Shown: positions 38,221-46,808 of the stretch, piece by piece
Layout: every line of letters begins with the position of its first letter
Position numbering within the stretch: position 1 is the stretch's first letter
Source: Lachnospiraceae bacterium
GTDB taxonomy: Bacteria; Bacillota; Clostridia; Lachnospirales; Lachnospiraceae
Direction: 5' to 3'
Assembly: GCA_900751785.1 (NCBI GenBank)
Contig: CAADSM010000047.1
Coordinates: 5,914-69,913 of the forward strand
Length of the DNA: 64,000 bases
The notes under the pieces: model-generated
What the model saw: only the letters and a program-made list of their open reading frames with translations
What the model was told of the DNA's origin: nothing
The model's database searches: none
Translations under genes and position numbers: made by a program

Positions 38221-38723
38221 GGCATCACCAGCATCCTTTCCGACTCTTTCTTCGGCACCATGACCGTACCGTGGTCTTTGTATTTTTTAAGGATAAAATG
38301 TGTCGCGGTGCTGAGCACCTCGTCGATCGGGGAGAGCTTCTCGGACACAAAGCGCGACACTTCCATGAGCGTCCGTCCTTCCAGGGTCACAAGAAGGTCA
38401 TAGCTGCCGGAGATAAGATATACTGCCGATACCTCCGGATAGTTATAGATCCGCTCTGCGATCCGGTCAAATCCCCGGTCTCTCTGCGGAGTAACGCGCA
38501 CCTCGATCAGCGCGGTCACCATCTCCACCCCCGTCTTCTCCCAATCGATCAGAGTATGGTATCCGCAGATGATCTTCTCTTTCTCCATCTCCGCCATCTC
38601 ATTCGCAACATCCGTCTCCTCAACTCCGAGCAGCACTGCAAGTTCTCCCAGTTCCACACGGCTGTGCTTCTCAATATATTTCAGGATTTCCAGCCGAAGA
38701 GCTTCTTTTTTCTCATTCATCAT
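38217..38723 (-). CDS. Lrp/AsnC-family transcriptional regulator
   Basis: The 168-residue protein has an N-terminal winged helix (ILKYIEKHSRVELGELAVLL) and a C-terminal RAM ligand domain (VTALIEVRVTPQRDRGFDRI, then SGSYDLLVTLEGRTL). The family responds to amino acids. The ATG at 38723 is chosen because AGGAGG is six bases upstream; the reading from 38822 adds 33 unrelated residues. It is coupled to the aminotransferase at 37045-38220. Confidence 0.92.
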   Translation of the reverse strand: MMNEKKEALRLEILKYIEKHSRVELGELAVLLGVEETDVANEMAEMEKEKIICGYHTLIDWEKTGVEMVTALIEVRVTPQRDRGFDRIAERIYNYPEVSAVYLISGSYDLLVTLEGRTLMEVSRFVSEKLSPIDEVLSTATHFILKKYKDHGTVMVPKKESERMLVMP

Positions 38724-38797
38724 CGATTCCCTCCTGTCATTTATCTGATCACATCGGCAGCGCCTTTTCTTTCTTCCCGCCGCCTGTCTTCTAATCT

Positions 38798-39814
38798 CTA
38801 AACGGAACGCATCCCCTGCCACCGCATCAGTTCGTCCGGTGCGGGACGGTCCAGATATCTTACCTCTTCTCCGCTTGTGATCACCCGCGCGTTCTGCGCT
38901 TTGGCGACCCCAAGCCTTCCGGCTCGCGCGCCGGCCCCCTCCAGTACCGCGATCACTTCTTCCGCGTGATCCACCGCGAGCAGAAAGCTGCCCGCCGATG
39001 TCATCTGGTAGGGATTGAGCTGGAAGAACTCACAGATCTCCACGGTCTCCTGCCGCAGCGTCATGAGGGACATATCCACCTCGAGACCGATCTGCGCGGC
39101 TTCTGCCAGGTCCCACAGAGCCGCCAGGATACCGCCGCTCCCGATCTGGCGTGCCGCTGTGACCAGCCGCTCTCCGCCGGGAGATCTCAGCGCCAGCGCT
39201 CCTGCCAGAGTCTGCGGCAGGACGAGTTCACTTCTCGCCGCTTTTGCCCCGGCGAGAAAAGACGGCACGAATCTTGACCTCAGCTCATCCTCCGCCTCGT
39301 CCAGGATCCGGAGCGTCCCCTCCAGTCCCGTACATCCGCAGAGCAGGATCTCCTGCCCAGGATGCACCTGCTCTTCCGGGGCATGTTCTGCTGCCCCTGT
39401 AACAGTGACCGCGGCCGTACTCCTCCTCACCGCATGGGAAACCTCTCCCTGTATGCAGGACGCCTTAAGGCACATCTCATCACAGGCGGCTCTGATCCCT
39501 GCCGCGAGCTCCCTGAGCTCCTCTTCCTCTGCTTCCGGGGAGAGAAGGATCTGCGCCGAAACAGCCGAAGGGACCGCGCCGCCGGCAGCCACATTTCCCG
39601 CAGCCTCCAGCACGGCATAGTAGGCAGTCCTCCCGGAGTTCCCTTCCTTCACGCCATCCGCCCACACTGCATATCCGCCGGAAGGCATCGCGAGAGACGA
39701 ATATCGTCCTTCCCGGGAAAGCCCGGAGACTGTCTCTGACTTCTGATCATGAAATTGTTTTCCTACAGACCGCCTCCACGCGGTCTGAGACAGATTTCCC
39801 GGTTTCATCGCCAT
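38798..39814 (-). CDS. AIR synthase-related (PurM/HypE-like) protein
   Basis: The 338-residue protein resembles the AIR-synthase superfamily (PurM, HypE, SelD). It has a Gly-rich central region (ARQIGSGGILAALWDLAEAA) and a C-terminal domain with VDMSLMTLRQETVEICEFFQ and LNPYQMTSAGSFLLAVDHAE. The strongly conserved N-terminal ATP-binding motifs are not obvious, so enzymatic activity is uncertain. It is cytosolic. It lies downstream of the radical SAM gene and a 33-residue membrane peptide on the same strand, probably one transcript. Confidence 0.75.
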   Translation of the reverse strand: MAMKPGNLSQTAWRRSVGKQFHDQKSETVSGLSREGRYSSLAMPSGGYAVWADGVKEGNSGRTAYYAVLEAAGNVAAGGAVPSAVSAQILLSPEAEEEELRELAAGIRAACDEMCLKASCIQGEVSHAVRRSTAAVTVTGAAEHAPEEQVHPGQEILLCGCTGLEGTLRILDEAEDELRSRFVPSFLAGAKAARSELVLPQTLAGALALRSPGGERLVTAARQIGSGGILAALWDLAEAAQIGLEVDMSLMTLRQETVEICEFFQLNPYQMTSAGSFLLAVDHAEEVIAVLEGAGARAGRLGVAKAQNARVITSGEEVRYLDRPAPDELMRWQGMRSV

Positions 39815-39870
39815 TTCTCAGACTTCCTTTCCTGTTCTTAAGATGTCCTCTCCTGCTGTGCATCCGGAGC

Positions 39871-39972
39871 TTATACCAGATACGGGATCACCATCGTCGC
39901 GACCATAGCGACGATGAGCACGAGGATCAGGATCGATACGATCCTTCTTGTCTTCTTATCATACAGATTCAT
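39871..39972 (-). CDS. Small single-helix membrane protein, 33 residues
   Basis: The reading frame from 39972 encodes MNLYDKKTRR and then a hydrophobic stretch (IVSILILVLIVAMVATMVIP), ending YLV. Basic residues before the helix predict an inside N-terminus. GAAGGAA about ten bases upstream serves as ribosome site and lies within the end of the radical SAM gene; the two are only four bases apart. The length and layout recall short DUF4044-like Firmicutes peptides, but I cannot assign a family. Confidence 0.65.
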   Translation of the reverse strand: MNLYDKKTRRIVSILILVLIVAMVATMVIPYLV

Positions 39973-39976
39973 ACTT

Positions 39977-41695
39977 TCACTTTCCTTCTTTCTCATGATC
40001 CGCCGGCGGGATACGGAATACTGCCGCGTCTCCGGTCAGAGGGCTGCGGTTCCTGTAGTCAAACAGCAGGAGCTCCCCGCTGATCCTCTCAAGATGCGTC
40101 ATTTTGCGCATCTGACGGCTGTCATATCCCTCATATCCCTGCAGGAATCTGTGCTCCTCGGCCTCTCTCTTATAGAAATCCGCTGCTTCTTCCTTTTTCA
40201 CAGCGCTTTCTCCCAGAAATGCCGGACGGTTTTTCACATTATCTCTCAAATACAGGTCCAATGTCAACCACTGACAGTATTCTTCCGGATTTTCTACACC
40301 GCTTTCCAGGATGAAGCGGTACAGGATCTCGTATCTTGCGATCCTTGAATGGCTGATCCCGGACAGGCCGTTTCTTTCATAATATGCTCCCAGCGCCTCA
40401 TACATCGCAAACGGCGAGGGGAAATGCTCCTCCAGCCTGCGGAGCGTATTCGTAAACTGCGCGCTGTTATAATAGACCTCTACCATCTCTTCGATCTTTT
40501 TCAGACGGATGATCTCCCCATACGAGAGCCAGCGGGTCGAGAGCACCTCATAGGGCGCCCGGTCCTGGTAAAGGATCCCGTATTCTGCCGCCCGCTCATG
40601 CATCAGGGAGCCCTTGAGCACCTTCAGGAATCCGAGCTGGAGCTGCTCCGGCTTCATGGCGTAGACTTCGTTGAAGGAGGACATAAAGCTCTGGATCCCC
40701 TCATAGGGCAGCCCGGCGATCAGGTCCAGGTGCTGATGTACGTTTCCTCTCTCTCGGATGCGCGCCGTATTGACCTGCACCTTCTCAAGATCCATCCTCC
40801 TGCAGATCTCCCGGATCGTCTGCGGATTCGCGGACTGGACGCCAATCTCAAGCTGGATGAGCCCGGGCCTCATACTGTTGATCAGACGGATCTCTTCCTC
40901 ATTCAGCAGATCTGCCGCGATCTCAAAGTGAAAGTTCGTCTTCCCCCTGTCGTGCTCCATGATATAGGACCATACAGCCATGGCATGGTCATGCCGGCAG
41001 TTGAAGGTCCGGTCCACGAACTTCACCTGCGGGACCTCATGATCGATGAAAAACTGCAGTTCTCGTTCCACAAGCCCGATGTCGCGAAACCGCAGGCATT
41101 TATCGATCGAGGACAGACAATAGCTGCACGAAAAGGGGCAGCCGCGGCTCGACTCATAATAGATGATCCGGTTCTTGAAATTCTCAATATCCTCATACAC
41201 AAACGGAATCTTGTTCAGATCCATCACCGGACGGCTCTCATTCTGTATGACAGCCCCATCTCTGTCCCTGAAAACGATTCCCTTAATATCGCGCAGTCCT
41301 TTTCCTTCCCCATGGAAATGCTCCGCCAGCTCCCGGAAGTTCTCTTCTCCTTCCCCGCACATGATGCCGCTGATCATGGGATATTTCCTCAGCATCTCAG
41401 GGGCGTCGTAGGAGACCTCCGGTCCGCCGAGCCAGATCTGGGTATCCGGCAGGACCTTCGCAAGCTCTGTGATGACCTGCTCCACATACTGGATGTTCCA
41501 CAGATAGCAGGAAAAGCAGACGACATCCGGATGGGCTTCATACAGATCCATGAGAATGTCGTCCAGAGGTTGATTTATTGTATACTCCTTGATCCGTATT
41601 TCCTCCTCATAGCGGGGGACAAAAGCCCGGAGGCTGTACACGGCAAGGTTGGAATGAATGTATTTTGCGTTGATCGCAGCAAGGATGATGTTCAT
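39977..41695 (-). CDS. B12-binding-domain radical SAM protein (DUF4080 type)
   Basis: The 572-residue protein has an N-terminal cobalamin-binding Rossmann domain (about 1-140). A radical SAM barrel follows, with the Fe-S motif RGCPFSCSYCLSS (CxxxCxxC, near 185-191) and the SAM-binding region LIQLEIGVQSANPQTIREIC. The C-terminal domain is helical (about 390-560). Such proteins methylate or rearrange unactivated carbons; the substrate is unknown. It has no signal peptide. The small peptide gene starts four bases after its stop. Confidence 0.9.
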   Translation of the reverse strand: MNIILAAINAKYIHSNLAVYSLRAFVPRYEEEIRIKEYTINQPLDDILMDLYEAHPDVVCFSCYLWNIQYVEQVITELAKVLPDTQIWLGGPEVSYDAPEMLRKYPMISGIMCGEGEENFRELAEHFHGEGKGLRDIKGIVFRDRDGAVIQNESRPVMDLNKIPFVYEDIENFKNRIIYYESSRGCPFSCSYCLSSIDKCLRFRDIGLVERELQFFIDHEVPQVKFVDRTFNCRHDHAMAVWSYIMEHDRGKTNFHFEIAADLLNEEEIRLINSMRPGLIQLEIGVQSANPQTIREICRRMDLEKVQVNTARIRERGNVHQHLDLIAGLPYEGIQSFMSSFNEVYAMKPEQLQLGFLKVLKGSLMHERAAEYGILYQDRAPYEVLSTRWLSYGEIIRLKKIEEMVEVYYNSAQFTNTLRRLEEHFPSPFAMYEALGAYYERNGLSGISHSRIARYEILYRFILESGVENPEEYCQWLTLDLYLRDNVKNRPAFLGESAVKKEEAADFYKREAEEHRFLQGYEGYDSRQMRKMTHLERISGELLLFDYRNRSPLTGDAAVFRIPPADHEKEGK

Positions 41696-41742
41696 TTTAC
41701 TTTAACTCCGTCGGTTGATCTATTTCCACTTTGGGACACAGT

Positions 41743-41799
41743 AATCTTCAATTGGGGACGTAGTGAAATTGAATTTCACTACGTCCCCAATTGAAGATT
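41743..41799. repeat. 57-nt perfect palindrome (28-bp arms, one-base centre)
   Basis: The left arm 41743-41770 (containing CAATTGGGGACGTAGTGAAA) is exactly complementary to the right arm 41772-41799, with a single central G. It lies between the start of the radical SAM gene and the SRP RNA promoter. The core GGGGACGTAGTG resembles REP-type palindromes linked to Y1 (REP-associated) transposases in clostridia. No transposase is present in this window. Confidence 0.8.
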
Positions 41800-41912
41800 T
41801 TACTATATTTCATGCTCTAAGTAAAGTAACGGTTCATCCCGCGCCATCCGTGAAACCACGCACATGTGCTTCTGCGGCTGCTGCCCGACAGACAAAAAAA
41901 CGCCGCCATGCA

Positions 41913-41941
41913 TTGACATTTCGGGAAAAACCATGTACAAT
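41913..41941 (+). promoter_or_regulatory. Promoter of the SRP RNA gene
   Basis: TTGACA (41913-41918), a 17-base spacer and TACAAT (41936-41941) form a near-consensus promoter. The expected start, about seven bases downstream, matches the 5' end of the RNA at 41949. Confidence 0.9.
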
Positions 41942-41948
41942 TAAGACT

Positions 41949-42208
41949 CGTGCAGCCGGGGTGTTAGCGGTACCTTGTACCTGCAATCCGCTATAGCAGG
42001 GGTGATATTGCGCGGAGGGCGACAGCCGGCAGAGCTGCCCCCGGTAAGTGGCGTTGAGGTCTGGGTCTCACGCGACGGGAATCTGTGAACCGTGTCAGGT
42101 CGGGAACGGAGCAGCACTAAGCAGAACCTCCCGGGTGCCGTGAGGGTGCCTGGGCTGAGTTAACTGCCGGGGTAACGTCTGATAGCCTAGTTCGAAGCGC
42201 AATGCACG
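41949..42208 (+). ncRNA. ffs: Signal recognition particle RNA, large bacterial type (6S/scRNA)
   Basis: The roughly 260-nt RNA has the Firmicutes SRP layout. The ends CGTGCA and TGCACG pair; the 5' Alu-like part contains GCCGGGGTGTTAGCGG; the SRP54-binding helix 8 reads GTCAGGTCGGGAACGGAGCA with GCACTAAG. SRP RNA with Ffh targets membrane proteins to the translocon. It has its own promoter and terminator. Confidence 0.93.
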
Positions 42209-42223
42209 TAAAAAGAGCAAATG

Positions 42224-42253
42224 CAGCGGAATTTTATCTTCCGCTGTTTTTTT
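42224..42253 (+). terminator. Terminator of the SRP RNA gene
   Basis: CAGCGGAA (42224-42231) pairs with TTCCGCTG (42239-42246), followed by a run of eight T. It ends the RNA about 80 bases before the convergent tadA stop. Confidence 0.9.
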
Positions 42254-42335
42254 CTGCCCTGATTTCGTTCAGATCCCCGGAATCTGTTGAACAGCTTCCG
42301 ATTTCTTTCCCCGCCGGCTATGCCGCGTCCATGGA

Positions 42336-42839
42336 TCATCCGCACTCCTTCTCCCGCTTTTTCCTCTCCCTCAGCTCCTTAAAAAACTGCCTCATCATCC
42401 CACTGCACTCTTCCTCCAGCACACCAGTCTCAATCTCCGCCTGGTGATTAAAGCGTTCCACCTGCAGCAGATTCAGCACAGACCCGGCGCATCCCGCCTT
42501 TGGATTCATACAGCCGATCACCACCCGGGGGATCCGCGACTGTACGATCGCCCCGGCGCACATCTGGCAGGGTTCCAGCGTCACGTACAGCGTGCACTCT
42601 TCCAGCCGCCAGTCTCCCAGCTTCCGGCTTGCCTTCCGGATCGCCGTAATCTCCGCATGGGCGAGAGGGCTCTTATCTGTATTCCTGCGGTTATACCCCC
42701 TTGCGATGATCTTCCCTTCATGGACGATCACGCAGCCGATGGGCGTCTCATCCAGCTTGTACGCCTTCTTCGCCTGCTTTATGGCCTCCTTCATAAATTT
42801 TATATCTGTCTGTTCTGTACTCAGGACAATCTCTTCCAT
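42336..42839 (-). CDS. tadA: tRNA-specific adenosine deaminase
   Basis: The 167-residue protein carries the cytidine-deaminase-like zinc motifs HAEITAIRKA and PCQMCAGAIVQSR, in the TadA arrangement with GYNRRN upstream. It converts A34 to inosine in tRNA-Arg. The ATG at 42839 follows AGGAGG by 11 bases; a GTG three bases earlier is also possible. It is convergent with the SRP RNA gene, unlike the collinear tadA-SRP RNA arrangement of bacilli. Confidence 0.95.
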   Translation of the reverse strand: MEEIVLSTEQTDIKFMKEAIKQAKKAYKLDETPIGCVIVHEGKIIARGYNRRNTDKSPLAHAEITAIRKASRKLGDWRLEECTLYVTLEPCQMCAGAIVQSRIPRVVIGCMNPKAGCAGSVLNLLQVERFNHQAEIETGVLEEECSGMMRQFFKELRERKKREKECG

Positions 42840-42924
42840 CACTCTTTCCGCCTCCTGGTGGTTCTTTTTCACCTCTGCTCTGAATAGACTAGACATAAAA
42901 GAGACAAGACCAGAGGTATACTTT

Positions 42925-44043
42925 ATGAATCCCGGTATTTGTTATGTATATGAATATGAAAATAAACAGCGCAAAAGGAACGTCGGGTTCCTCAAGATCA
43001 CAAGGCACTACCAGTCCTGCATCCTGCAGATCCATGTCCGCGGGATCCCTGTCGGAAATGGTGCCGCGCTGGACCTCTACGCATTCTATCTGCACGGCCA
43101 TGACATGATCGGCGTGCCGATTGCCTCGCTGACCTGCTTCGGCCGCTCTATCTCCGTGCGTCTCCCGATATCCGAATCTCATTTTCCCGAACGGAGGTCC
43201 CTCTCAGGGATCGACGGATTTCTCATCCGCCTGCCAGGCAGCCGGGACTCCGTTTTCTGGGCAGCGTCCGAGAACAGCTTCGACGCGGATCTCAGTCATC
43301 TGCGCCCGCCGGAGGAAGAAAATGACGAGCCCGCTGCCGGAGAGCAGCCGGAGGCGCCCGATGAAGGCAATGCCGATACCGCAGACAGCTCAGACACCGC
43401 TGTCCCGACTGAACCGGAAGAAGCTCCCGCTCCGGAGAACAGCCTTCCCCCCGCGGAATCCGTTTCCCCGGAGAGCACGCTTCCACCCGAGGAGTCCGTT
43501 TCCTCTGAGAGCGCGCTTCCGCCCACAGAGTCCCTCCCCCCTGAGAGCATTCTCCCGCCCGGAGAAAGCTCCACTCCGGAGAATACCGCCGCTCCCGCGG
43601 ATGACGGCGGATCGCCGGACGTTCCTCCGTCCGCTCTCCTCTCCGAAGAGAACCGGCAGGACAGAGATCATACTCTGCAGGCCTCAGAGCAGGGCAGCGC
43701 TCCTCCCGGGCAGGACCGCAGCTCCCTCACCGCAAGGAAGATTGAGCGTTCGGAAATCTCGAAGCTGCCGCGGCGGTTCTGGTTCCTCGCCAACAACAGC
43801 TTCCTCCTCCACGGATACCATAATTATAACCACCTCCTTCTTGTGGAAGAAGATGGTCATGTGTGGCTCGGCGTCCCCGGCATCTACGATGTCCGCGAAG
43901 CGCGGGCGGCAGACCTGTTCGGCTTTCCTCAGTTTACCCGCTCCTACGCTCCGATGCTCGGACTCTCTGAGGATGAGCGGAACGACGGAGCAGATTTCGG
44001 CCATTGGTGCCGCTATCTCGATTCCGGCGGACCGGCTAGATGA
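42925..44043 (+). CDS. DUF6128-like protein with proline-rich repeat linker
   Basis: The 372-residue protein starts MNPGICYVYEYENKQRKRNV (ATG 42925, AGAGGT eight bases upstream). Its N-terminal globular domain (about 1-125) is followed by an acidic, proline-rich linker (about 126-270) with four 12-residue repeats of the LPPxESxSPES type at residues 174-221. The C-terminal domain (about 280-372, RRFWFLANNSFLLHGYHNYN and DGHVWLGVPGIYDVREA) matches my recollection of DUF6128, a Lachnospiraceae family of unknown function. There is no signal peptide or membrane helix. The stop overlaps the convergent dgt gene by eight bases. Confidence 0.7.
   Translation: MNPGICYVYEYENKQRKRNVGFLKITRHYQSCILQIHVRGIPVGNGAALDLYAFYLHGHDMIGVPIASLTCFGRSISVRLPISESHFPERRSLSGIDGFLIRLPGSRDSVFWAASENSFDADLSHLRPPEEENDEPAAGEQPEAPDEGNADTADSSDTAVPTEPEEAPAPENSLPPAESVSPESTLPPEESVSSESALPPTESLPPESILPPGESSTPENTAAPADDGGSPDVPPSALLSEENRQDRDHTLQASEQGSAPPGQDRSSLTARKIERSEISKLPRRFWFLANNSFLLHGYHNYNHLLLVEEDGHVWLGVPGIYDVREARAADLFGFPQFTRSYAPMLGLSEDERNDGADFGHWCRYLDSGGPAR
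43444..43587 (+). repeat. Four tandem 36-nt repeats in the DUF6128-like gene
   Basis: Four in-frame 36-base units encode LPPAESVSPEST, LPPEESVSSESA, LPPTESLPPESI and LPPGESSTPENT. The units vary at third positions, which suggests an old duplication kept for the linker. Confidence 0.7.
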
Positions 44044-45463
44044 TCCCGTTCATCTCCTGGTACAGCCGCTTAGCGTAGCTGTCCGTCATGCCGCACACAT
44101 AGTCTGTCACGAGGAGCAGGCGGAGATACAGTTTTTCCGCCTCGCTCTTCCCCTCCGAATGGAGCCGGTATGCATTCTTATAATTATCCGAGATCAGGGA
44201 AACGATCCGGCTGTCTATGGAGTCCTGGTTCTCCTGCGTGTCGTAGTTCAGCACGGCGCGCACCAGCCTGTCCATAAGGAAATTCAGGATCGCTGACTCA
44301 GTAAGCTCCATCTTGTAGATCGCACTGGTGGAGAAAACGTGCCGGTGCGCCATATCTCCCAGCAGATCCATGAGCGGCGCTCCGAAGGTCCCGTAAAACA
44401 GATCATGTTCGTACTCCCCCTCCATGATCGCGTCATAATTGGATGTAAAACCGTAAGTCGCACAGCTGATGAGGAATCCCTGCGCGCTCACGATCCAGTT
44501 TTTCACCGCATAGGACTCCGGGCTGTCCACACTCTTTTCGCGTCCCCTGGCGCGGAGCCGGCGCAGCTTTTCAAGAGGCCGGAACGTCGTATCGTCATAG
44601 ATCTCCGCATGGTCCCGCTCCAGCTCTTCCAGCTCCTTTTCCAGCGTATAATATGTGATAAATCCTTTCACGAAAGCGTCCTCGATATCCGCCGTCTTAT
44701 AGGCGAGATCATCTGCCGCCTCGAGGATAAAGGTCAGCGGATGCCGCCGGTTTCCCGTCCCCGTTACAGCCGTTATCTTCTCAAATATCTCCCGGTCAGC
44801 ATAGTAGTATCCCATCTTCCTGTCCCTGATATTCGAGCTGTGTGGACTGATCTCTGTGGACGGCACCGGATATTTTATGATCGTGTTAAGCAGTCCGTAG
44901 GTCAGGTTCATCCCATACTCATCCACCAGATAGTGAAGCCTCGTCACCAGACGGAGCGCCTGCGCATTTCCCTCAAAATGATAGAAGTCCTGCTTCATCT
45001 GTTCCGTGAGCATCTTTTCTACGAGCTGTCCGCGGAATGTGAGCTTCGGCAGGTTCCGGCGGAACCACTCCCGGATCGCCAGCTCGCCGAAATGTCCGAA
45101 GGGCGGATTCCCGATATCGTGGATCAGGCCGGCGCACTCAAGGATGTGGGAAATATCCTCCCGCATCTTCGGCGTAAATCCGTGATCCCTGCGGTATGTC
45201 AGGATATTCTCTCCGATGTTCTGTCCGAGCGATTTGCCGAAAGACGCCACCTCCAGGGAATGCGTAAGCCTCGTCCTGATAAAATCGCTCTTATCCAGAG
45301 GGAACACCTGCGTCTTGTCCTGCAGACGGCGGAACGATGCACTGCCGATGATCCTGTGATAATCCTTCTCAAACTCGCTCCTGAGATCCGTTGAACGCCG
45401 GCGGCCGGAGCTCCCCCGCTCCCGCTGTACAGAGAGAAGCCGTTCCCATTCCATTCTTTCCAT
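44036..45463 (-). CDS. dgt: Deoxyguanosinetriphosphate triphosphohydrolase-like protein
   Basis: The 475-residue HD-domain protein shows RTRLTHSLEVASFGKSLGQN and ECAGLIHDIGNPPFGHFGEL, the metal-binding H...HD motifs, and the dGTPase-type region ILEAADDLAYKTADIEDAF. Enzymes of this family cut dNTPs to the nucleoside and triphosphate, limiting dNTP levels. The start is the ATG at 45463 with TAGGAGA about ten bases upstream. The reading from 45526 adds 21 residues and runs through the upstream terminator hairpin. Confidence 0.92.
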   Translation of the reverse strand: MERMEWERLLSVQRERGSSGRRRSTDLRSEFEKDYHRIIGSASFRRLQDKTQVFPLDKSDFIRTRLTHSLEVASFGKSLGQNIGENILTYRRDHGFTPKMREDISHILECAGLIHDIGNPPFGHFGELAIREWFRRNLPKLTFRGQLVEKMLTEQMKQDFYHFEGNAQALRLVTRLHYLVDEYGMNLTYGLLNTIIKYPVPSTEISPHSSNIRDRKMGYYYADREIFEKITAVTGTGNRRHPLTFILEAADDLAYKTADIEDAFVKGFITYYTLEKELEELERDHAEIYDDTTFRPLEKLRRLRARGREKSVDSPESYAVKNWIVSAQGFLISCATYGFTSNYDAIMEGEYEHDLFYGTFGAPLMDLLGDMAHRHVFSTSAIYKMELTESAILNFLMDRLVRAVLNYDTQENQDSIDSRIVSLISDNYKNAYRLHSEGKSEAEKLYLRLLLVTDYVCGMTDSYAKRLYQEMNGII

Positions 45464-45482
45464 ATGTACAATTTCTCCTACT

Positions 45483-45532
45483 AAAAAAATACATCGGTGT
45501 GCGGGAGACATCTCCTTCTCCGGCACACCGAT
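45483..45532 (-). terminator. Terminator of the HTH/acidic protein operon
   Basis: The minus strand reads TATCGGTGTGC, a loop region and GCACACCGATGTATTTTTTT. It starts 12 bases after the stop at 45544 and lies directly upstream of the dgt ribosome site. Confidence 0.85.
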
Positions 45533-45543
45533 ACGCGTCTTGA

Positions 45544-46788
45544 TCAGTCGAGATAGATCGGAGGCTCATAGGCGCTCCCCAGGAGAGCCTTCTTCCTCTC
45601 CTGATATCCGAGGAATGCCCATTCCGTCATATCTGTCCATTTATGGATGCTGCGGTCATATACCTGGACATACCCGATCCTTGTGGGATGCATACGCACG
45701 CTGTTGGACTGGTACTCCTTGCCGGTATACGGATTGACATCGCCTGCCTCCCGGTCTTCCTCTGCATCCTGATGGGAGATGACCGGTTCAAACTCTCTCT
45801 CATCCTCCTGGTAAGCCTCCGGCTCTTCCTGCCGGGGTTCTTCTTCATAGGACTCCGGCTCCGGAGCAGCCTGCTGCACCGTTTCATGAACCGGCTCCTT
45901 CACTTCCTTCTTCTCGTCTTTCTTCTTTCTTCTCAGGAAGAAATTGCCGCGGAACCAATCCCGCTTCGGCTTCTCAAGCTCCTCCTTGATCGCTTCTACG
46001 GACTCGCCCGCCTTTGCATTTTCCTCGAGCTGGGTGAGCTCTTCATGGATGTCATAGAGCTCGCCAATCGTCATATCTCTCTCATCCGGTCCGACGTCAG
46101 AGTCAGAATACTGGCTCTTCTCCGTCGAAGCCGCCCATTCCTCATCGGACAGCTCCGCCTGCGGCCTTCCCCAGGCAGCTTCCACTTCCTGCTCGTCCTC
46201 GATCTGTCCGCTTCCGTCTTCCTGGCCGTCCGCCGCTCCGCTCCGCGCGGACTCAAGCTCTTCTCCGCCGGTCTCTGCGGTCCCCATCTCTGCTTCCGGG
46301 AACACTTCCGTCTCCGGCTCTTCCTGAGCTGTCGCTGCGGCCCAGCTTCCGGCATCTGCCGGTTTTTCACTGACTGCCGCCGGCTCCTCTGCCGTCTGCG
46401 TCTCAGCCTCTTCCTCAGCCGCCTGTACCTGTGCTGTATCTGCTGCGGTTTCCTCATAGACCATCTCCGGCACCGGCACTTCAGCCTGCTCTGCAGCAGC
46501 TTCCTGCTCATATGCGGGCTCATACGCCGCATCCTCATGTACAGCGCCTGTCTGCTGACGGCTTGGCTCTGTGCCCATGATGCTCAGCTGGAACGGGCAC
46601 TCCAGGATCCGCGCGATCATGCGCATATCCTGCTCCTGGAAGTTATCCCTCCCCAATCTCTGCGTCAAGTTCTGTCTGGACATCTTCTTCCCAGTCTTCG
46701 CTTCGATCGTCTCTGCCAGCTCCTTGATCGTCATGCCTTTTCTTCCAAGAATGATCTTGACCTGTTCACCAAATGTTAAATCTTCCAT
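45544..46788 (-). CDS. XRE-type helix-turn-helix protein with long acidic linker
   Basis: The 414-residue protein starts with a Cro/CI-type HTH (about 5-70: FGEQVKIILGRKGMTIKELA and KMSRQNLTQRLGRDNFQEQD). A Glu/Ala-rich, low-complexity acidic region follows (about 75-280), then a basic patch (FFLRRKKKDEKKE). The conserved C-terminal segment (about 360-414) reads VNPYTGKEYQSNSVRMHPTR and WAFLGYQERKKALLGSAYEP. The C-terminal segment is not a domain I recognise. The ATG at 46788 has AGGAGG six bases upstream. It may bind DNA and a partner; no function is known. An inverted repeat lies upstream. Confidence 0.7.
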   Translation of the reverse strand: MEDLTFGEQVKIILGRKGMTIKELAETIEAKTGKKMSRQNLTQRLGRDNFQEQDMRMIARILECPFQLSIMGTEPSRQQTGAVHEDAAYEPAYEQEAAAEQAEVPVPEMVYEETAADTAQVQAAEEEAETQTAEEPAAVSEKPADAGSWAAATAQEEPETEVFPEAEMGTAETGGEELESARSGAADGQEDGSGQIEDEQEVEAAWGRPQAELSDEEWAASTEKSQYSDSDVGPDERDMTIGELYDIHEELTQLEENAKAGESVEAIKEELEKPKRDWFRGNFFLRRKKKDEKKEVKEPVHETVQQAAPEPESYEEEPRQEEPEAYQEDEREFEPVISHQDAEEDREAGDVNPYTGKEYQSNSVRMHPTRIGYVQVYDRSIHKWTDMTEWAFLGYQERKKALLGSAYEPPIYLD

Positions 46789-46808
46789 CATCTTCCTCCT
46801 TATGTATA

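Noticed and set aside
42592-42924. Upstream in-frame start of the DUF6128-like gene
   Set aside because: The extension is antisense to tadA; the ATG at 42925 has a ribosome site and begins conserved-looking sequence.
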